A DNA stretch of 9,925 nucleotides from an uncultured Lachnospiraceae bacterium (GTDB lineage: Bacteria > Bacillota > Clostridia > Lachnospirales > Lachnospiraceae). Both the position numbers and the translations under genes were made by a program. The notes under the pieces were generated by a model that ran no database searches, had not been told where the DNA came from, and saw only the letters and a list, made by a program, of their open reading frames with translations. The stretch spans positions 8,368 to 18,292 of the forward strand of contig CAPQSW010000048.1 of NCBI GenBank assembly GCA_948688495.1, written 5' to 3'. This document shows, in pieces, positions 7,501-9,925 of the stretch. Numbering within the stretch: position 1 is the first letter of the stretch; each line of letters opens with the position of its first letter.

Positions 7501-8290
7501 CTGACGCACAATTTGCTCTGTTTGTGATTTTTATGCTGTACTGCCCCTCATATTTCTCCTCAGTGGTCGCAACAAGCGTACCATTTTCTCCTCCGCCGCT
7601 GCAAACTTTCCATCCTTCCGTAGTTCCTGTCTCCGCATCGCCGTTTACCTGAAGCGGTACAATTTCAGAGGGATCTGGAGGAGCGTCGTCGCCTTCTTTT
7701 AACCACTTTATATCTGCACGGTTAAATGCTTCAGCCTTCCCCTGGTTAGCATCAAAACTTTCATTCAAGATAGTTTCTCCACCATTTTCCGTTACCACCA
7801 CATCATCAAGATAGAAATCATCTTTATCTCCCCCGCCAGCAGGAGTCTCAAAAAACAGTTTGACATTCGTGCCATCAAACGGTTTTCCATGATCACTATT
7901 TGCGGGCTGATATGTAGTTTCAAACGTTGTCCATTCTCCCTTTTTTACTTTGGCATCTCCACCTTTTACCAGACCTGTCCGATATTGCCAATCGCCCCCA
8001 GCCTGTAACGTTGCCAAAAGCGTTCTTTCATCTGCTCCGCCAGTATACGCAACTTTTGCAGAAATCGTATACGTTTTGCCTTCCTGCAGTTTATTGCTTA
8101 ACACAAACGCTGCTCCTCCGTCTTCGCCTCCTCTGTTGAAAATTTTCAAACATCCATTACTCGTGTCATCCCCAACTGTTCCTCCTGCTTGTGCTGCAAA
8201 CACGTCTGCAGGGCACGATGTCACCAGCATTCCTGCCGCCAACACCATTGCGCACACCTTCTTCCACTTTCCGTAGAATCTCTTTTTCAT
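4526..8290 (-). CDS. Secreted multi-modular family 43 glycoside hydrolase (arabinoxylan/arabinan type) with CBMs, helical repeats and BspA-like tail
   Basis: A 1254-residue exported enzyme that probably removes arabinofuranosyl or xylosyl units from plant polysaccharide by inversion. Seen: signal peptide 1-32 (basic start, hydrophobic AMVLAAGMLVTS core, cut likely after VFA); two related CBM4/9/22-type beta-sandwich modules at about 45-167 and 214-367, each ending FY(L/V)DD(V/I)V; a GH43 five-bladed propeller at about 400-735 with candidate catalytic residues Asp412 (FGADPYA, base), Asp547 (YLFDPAV, pKa modulator) and Glu607 (GNFEDSGIHKYNGKYYFTY, acid), plus the conserved NNHHCFFEFNGK; a CBM6 module at about 740-876; three helical repeats at 885-1084; and a very lysine-rich BspA-like LRR_5 tail at about 1092-1254. 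The order GH43-CBM6 recalls XynD-type arabinoxylan arabinofuranohydrolases (subfamily 10), but subfamily and substrate are inference. There is no LPXTG or dockerin; the basic tail may hold it to the wall. The ATG at 8290 is chosen because AGGAG precedes it by six bases and the signal peptide begins there; an in-frame ATG at 8344 lacks support. No transporter or other hydrolase is adjacent. Confidence 0.92.
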   Translation of the reverse strand: MKKRFYGKWKKVCAMVLAAGMLVTSCPADVFAAQAGGTVGDDTSNGCLKIFNRGGEDGGAAFVLSNKLQEGKTYTISAKVAYTGGADERTLLATLQAGGDWQYRTGLVKGGDAKVKKGEWTTFETTYQPANSDHGKPFDGTNVKLFFETPAGGGDKDDFYLDDVVVTENGGETILNESFDANQGKAEAFNRADIKWLKEGDDAPPDPSEIVPLQVNGDAETGTTEGWKVCSGGGENGTLVATTEEKYEGQYSIKITNRANCASGPMQDMSGKLEAGKKYKITGRVKYTTGPSNRRFEVDYQFGDEWRDRTNKSFLVKRGQWSQIYATFEAKASAKHQFFIATTYTEKPTQENDLMDFYVDDIVISLDDGEVPEPDPQGHECIEGSTLVSGALKAENNNTHVNPLFDYKFGADPYAITYNGRVYIYTTNDSQQLEHTKDEHGYPTKGNGFDKINTLNVFSSADMVNWTDHGEISVDGKGAASLSWAPAVGHKTINGQEKFFLYFANGGNGIYVLESDSPIGPFEAPATGSTLITKNMPQGQNIPYLFDPAVLVDDDGTGYLYYGGGFPDGASQEVVNNPKTFRVVKLKDNMVELDGDAKMIEAPGNFEDSGIHKYNGKYYFTYCSNFANDLDITGRGNICAMVSDKPMEGFEFAGIVFPNQGTFFGAGTGGNNHHCFFEFNGKNYLTYHAQTLAVELGFSGDNQSGYRSTHIDEFEYGENDSINVVGTWDKRKQVKDLNPFERVEAETIAWSKGIKAAVCEEEGPLVDELNMMVTEITNGDYLAVSGVDFDEGANKFTMHAAVTEDQAGGKVELYLDSTTGEKVGEIQVVTPEDGNEWTDVSCDLDDTKVKGKHNLYMVFKGTEGKQLMYADYWKFDETPLTTDQQSKVDEVIQLIGQIGTVTKDSEAAIKAAKTKYDALSNKEKRKVTNANILTAAEETYQEIKYQAEIDAVIALINGIGKVSGDETSKKAIDAAKEAYNKLTEEQKKLVTNFGTLTEAEETYGEIKEQQEQQEQQQRQDKAAADAVIALINKIGKVTGTQTSKTAIDAARAAYNRLTEAQKKLVTNFGTLTTAEKTYQTIKDAENNAVKKGQSYKSGNYQYKVLDVSKKTVSVTKALKASKTIKVPSTVKIKGKSYKVVEVAKGAFKNNKKVQTVTIGKNVKKIGANAFSGSKNLKKVTISSTVLTTIDKQAFYNCKKLATVKITSKKLKTVAKQSFKGTAKKIKVDVPNSKKKAYKKIFKKKSGISSKAVFK
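5039..5638 (-). repeat. Three tandem ~62-residue helical repeats inside the GH43 protein
   Basis: Residues 885-946, 947-1009 and 1022-1084 are copies of one unit with the pattern DAVIALINxIGKVxxxxxSKxAID, then AAxxAYNxLTEEQKKLVTNF and xTLTxAEETYxxIK. Repeats two and three are close; repeat one is more diverged (RKVTNANILTAAEETY). At DNA level a 36-base stretch at 5076-5111 recurs exactly at 5301-5336, 225 bases apart, which points to recent duplication. A glutamine-rich linker (KEQQEQQEQQQRQ, about 5230-5270) built from CTG/TTC-type triplets lies between repeats two and three. The likely role is a spacer stalk between the catalytic part and the wall-binding tail. Confidence 0.85.
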
Positions 8291-8296
8291 TTCTTT

Positions 8297-8301
8297 CTCC
8301 T
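8297..8301 (-). promoter_or_regulatory. Ribosome binding site that sets the GH43 start
   Basis: AGGAG on the minus strand, six bases before the ATG at 8290. It favours this start over the in-frame ATG at 8344, which would add 18 residues (including a cysteine and many charged residues) ahead of an otherwise normal signal peptide. Confidence 0.85.
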
Positions 8302-8344
8302 TTCTTATCAGGAATAATCGTAGGCATTCTTTAGCAGAATCCAC

Positions 8345-8420
8345 AATGTTCCTAAGTTTAATTTTTTATATTTTATATTTTTATACAAAATGCTTTTTTT
8401 TTCACATTTTTCTCTAATGA
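8345..8420 (-). promoter_or_regulatory. AT-rich probable promoter region of the GH43 gene
   Basis: Almost pure A/T on the minus strand: a nine-base A tract (8394-8402), then TTTTG directly before TATAAA (8380-8385) and further TATAAA copies. The A tract may act as an UP element. I cannot find a good -35 at the right spacing (best is ATGTGA, three of six), nor a catabolite-response (cre) palindrome. A start near 8373 would give a leader of about 80 bases. Confidence 0.3.
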
Positions 8421-8423
8421 TTT

Positions 8424-8657
8424 TTATACTTTCTTGCCCTTCCCATCATAGGCATAACTGGTCTGAGACGATGTTATATCCTCAATTCTTCGATATTTCA
8501 TTATAGCCGGCTCAATTTTACCGATAAAGTTTTTAGCTTCCGCTGTCCTTTCTGAAGCAGATTTAGCTACCAATCTTGCATAAATAGCTCGTAAAAGCAG
8601 AAACAACGACGTAATACGCCGCTGCCCATCTATTATTTCCTGTTCACCATTTTTACT
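8424..8657 (-). pseudogene. Remnant of a DUF262 (GmrSD N-terminal-like) gene
   Basis: The open frame from the TAA at 8658-8660 down to the stop at 8424 reads GEQEIIDGQRRITSLFLLLR and continues AIYARLVAKSASERTAEAKN, then FIGKIEPAIMKYRR. This matches the signature of DUF262 proteins, where a conserved (I/V)IDGQQR(L/I)T(S/T)L motif is followed by a helix; DUF262 forms the nucleotide-hydrolysing half of GmrSD type IV restriction enzymes and related defence proteins. Here the motif is DGQRR (8616-8630), one glutamine being replaced. No start codon lies upstream of the motif, and the whole front of the domain (normally tens of residues with the QRxYxW motif) is missing, as is everything after about 70 residues. 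An ATG-started version from inside (MFLLLRAIY, 8606) would omit the motif. It is most likely non-functional. Family call rests on the motif and flanking residues. Confidence 0.65.
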
Positions 8658-8669
8658 TTATTATTAATG

Positions 8670-9608
8670 TTAAAATGCTTTATTGTATACCGTGTTAAGT
8701 CTATTTAATGCCGCCTCAGAAGTACAGTTTATAACGTATCGTTTGATTTCATTAGCTTTAGTGATAACCACTAATTCACTTACATGATAGTTATAGAAAA
8801 ACTCATTTTCAGGGTTTGCAACATCATCTGGAAGTGCAATTATCCTATATATTTTACCACCCGCTGGATTGCCGATGACAATTCCTTGAATATCTTCAGA
8901 ATAGTATACAACATATTTTCCATTTAAAGAGAATGACTTTTGTTCCAGCCAATGATAAAGATAGCAATCAAATAACGGAAAAAGAAGTCCCTCACTATAG
9001 AGAATAGTATGCCTATAATTACCAGAGTCTGTTTCGTAGTTGTAATCAATATAGAGTTTCATTGATTTTTTGATGATTACTTCTGTAGAATCTTGGTCCC
9101 ACTCTAACTCTGCCCAAAACAGTATTTCTTCATCATCAACTTCATCACTATATCTTGCAGGAACCCGCCGTCCATCTTCACACAACAACAAGGCCGTTTT
9201 ATAACTTGTTATTACAATATCAATAAAATGCTCTTGTATCGGCAATACAAACAGAACCTCTTTTGCATTACAATCAAATACAAACAACGATTTATCTTTA
9301 GCATTAGAGCCTTCAAGAACAAGCATAGATTCCTGACCTATAACCATCTTTATTATACTGATATTATCATAGTCTAAAATTGGTATTAATTCTTCATTAT
9401 TCTCAGAATCAACAGCAATAAGAGTATTGCTATTCTCAATGCTCAGCCAAAGGGTTTCATCGTTGTATGCACATCCCGACACATTTTCTTTTGAATATTC
9501 ACGTACACACGTCAACCCATCTGAAATAGAAACTTTTGTAGAATTGTTCTGAGCAAAGAACATCGTATCCTTGAATTGAAAAATATTTTTCCATTTAATA
9601 TTGTCCAT
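8670..9608 (-). CDS. Hypothetical protein, acidic and beta-strand-rich (possible beta-propeller-like)
   Basis: A 312-residue protein that I do not recognise. It has no signal peptide or clear membrane segment, so it is probably cytoplasmic. The sequence is a run of short hydrophobic strands alternating with polar turns (ETLWLSIENSNTLIAVDSEN, then SMLVLEGSNAKDKSLFVFDC, TALLLCEDGRRVPARYSDE, KYVVYYSEDIQGIVIGNPAG), which suggests a WD/PQQ-like propeller. It is rich in Asp and Glu, and its DNA is visibly more AT-rich than the helicase and GH43 genes. I chose the ATG at 9608 because AGAGGA at 9615-9620 lies six bases before it; an in-frame ATG at 9626 has no such site. Its stop lies about ten bases before the open frame of the DUF262 remnant. 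Such single beta-rich orphans near gene debris are often immunity or sensor proteins, but nothing here proves it. Confidence 0.8.
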   Translation of the reverse strand: MDNIKWKNIFQFKDTMFFAQNNSTKVSISDGLTCVREYSKENVSGCAYNDETLWLSIENSNTLIAVDSENNEELIPILDYDNISIIKMVIGQESMLVLEGSNAKDKSLFVFDCNAKEVLFVLPIQEHFIDIVITSYKTALLLCEDGRRVPARYSDEVDDEEILFWAELEWDQDSTEVIIKKSMKLYIDYNYETDSGNYRHTILYSEGLLFPLFDCYLYHWLEQKSFSLNGKYVVYYSEDIQGIVIGNPAGGKIYRIIALPDDVANPENEFFYNYHVSELVVITKANEIKRYVINCTSEAALNRLNTVYNKAF

Positions 9609-9614
9609 TAAAAT

Positions 9615-9620
9615 TCCTCT
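9615..9620 (-). promoter_or_regulatory. Ribosome binding site that sets the start of the hypothetical gene
   Basis: AGAGGA on the minus strand, six bases before the ATG at 9608. It argues against the ATG at 9626, inside whose first codons it lies. Confidence 0.75.
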
Positions 9621-9652
9621 TATCATAAATAATCCGCTTTATTTTAAGCACA

Positions 9653-9707
9653 ACCGTTCAAAATCTACGGTCCGACTGTATTCTATATGCAATTTTAGGG
9701 TTCGCAA
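9653..9707 (-). promoter_or_regulatory. Candidate promoter and small dyad before the hypothetical gene
   Basis: On the minus strand TTGCGA (9702-9707) and TAGAAT (9680-9685) are 16 bases apart; matches to consensus are four and five of six. Transcription would start near 9672, right at an ACCGT/ACGGT dyad (9653-9657 and 9667-9671, nine-base loop) that could be an operator or a leader hairpin. The promoter would overlap the end of the neighbouring methyltransferase-like reading frame. Confidence 0.3.
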
Positions 9708-9772
9708 AGTAAAAAATACTTTAAAGCATCCTTTATAGCTTCCGCTGTCTCTACTGTCGGATGTTTCCTCGG

Positions 9773-9925
9773 CTATTTCAATTCTTCTACCGCATTAGGG
9801 GCATCATACATCGGCAATCCTAACTCCCTTTTTACCTCTGCGATATATGCGGTATGTACTTTGAAGCCATATTTCGCTTCTATGTACTCCTTAATCATCT
9901 TGTATGTAACTCGCTCTTTCGGCTT
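9773..9925 (-). pseudogene. C-terminal piece of a RlmD/RumA-type protein, apparently shortened by an in-frame TAG (partial at window edge)
   Basis: The last 50 residues before the stop read KPKERVTYKMIKEYIEAKYG, then FKVHTAYIAEVKRELGLPMY and DAPNAVEELK. This is a small helical domain that I know from the C-terminus of proteins annotated as 23S rRNA (uracil-5-)-methyltransferase RumA/RlmD in Lachnospiraceae and sometimes on mobile elements. In those proteins the text continues ...ELKQPRKHPT... and ends ...AIKDALKYF.. Here a TAG (9773-9775) stands exactly where CAG (Gln) is expected, and the frame then continues PRKHPTVETAEAIKDALKYF to a TAA at 9695-9697. So the conserved tail is still present but lies behind a stop. 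The catalytic part, if any, is outside the window. The match is from memory of the family, and the nonsense change could also be natural shortening. Confidence 0.55.

Noticed and set aside
5958..8276. Several plus-strand open frames opposite the GH43 gene
   Set aside because: They lack ribosome binding sites and recognisable domains and lie wholly inside a well-supported gene on the other strand.
8291..8344. In-frame upstream ATG at 8344 as the GH43 start
   Set aside because: No ribosome binding site before it, and it would add a charged stretch before a complete signal peptide; the ATG at 8290 has AGGAG at six bases.

Overview
The window looks like chromosomal DNA from a gut-type Firmicute, most likely a member of the Lachnospiraceae. 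The clues are strong AGGAGG-type ribosome binding sites, moderate-to-low G+C, a secreted multi-modular GH43 enzyme ending in a lysine-rich BspA-like leucine-rich repeat tail, and an iron-containing alcohol dehydrogenase next to a MerR regulator of the AdhR/NmlR type. This placement is inference from protein style; no 16S or other marker gene is present.

Layout, left to right. (1) Positions 1-272, minus: N-terminal part of an iron-containing alcohol dehydrogenase, cut by the window edge and lacking a usable start codon at its expected 5' end. (2) 290-721, plus: a MerR-family regulator with the conserved cysteine of aldehyde/electrophile sensors, divergent from the dehydrogenase and only a few bases from it. 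(3) 722-876: a short convergent gap. (4) 877-4305, minus: a 1142-residue superfamily 1 (DNA2/NAM7/Upf1-like) helicase with a long coiled-coil insertion and a C-terminal cold-shock/OB-like domain; it has its own extended -10 promoter. (5) 4425-4475: a strong intrinsic terminator for the gene that precedes the helicase on the same strand. (6) 4526-8290, minus: a 1254-residue exported arabinan/xylan-type GH43 enzyme carrying carbohydrate-binding modules, three helical repeats and a BspA-like tail. (7) 8424-8657, minus: a remnant of a DUF262 (GmrSD-type) gene that keeps a DGQQR-like motif but has no start. (8) 8670-9608, minus: an AT-rich, acidic, beta-strand-rich protein of 312 residues that I do not recognise. 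(9) 9773-9925, minus: the tail of a protein resembling the C-terminal domain of RlmD/RumA-annotated methyltransferases, apparently shortened by an in-frame TAG.

How the genes relate. The dehydrogenase and MerR gene form a plausible aldehyde-detoxification pair. The GH43 protein is an independent extracellular polysaccharide-degrading unit. The helicase is transcribed separately. The right third (8.4-9.9 kb) is a patchwork of gene remnants around an AT-rich orphan gene, the kind of tissue left by repeated insertion and deletion. I see no complete insertion sequence, CRISPR array, tRNA or rRNA. The least ordinary intact gene is the helicase with the OB-fold tail; a role in phage defence or RNA/DNA stress handling is only a hypothesis.
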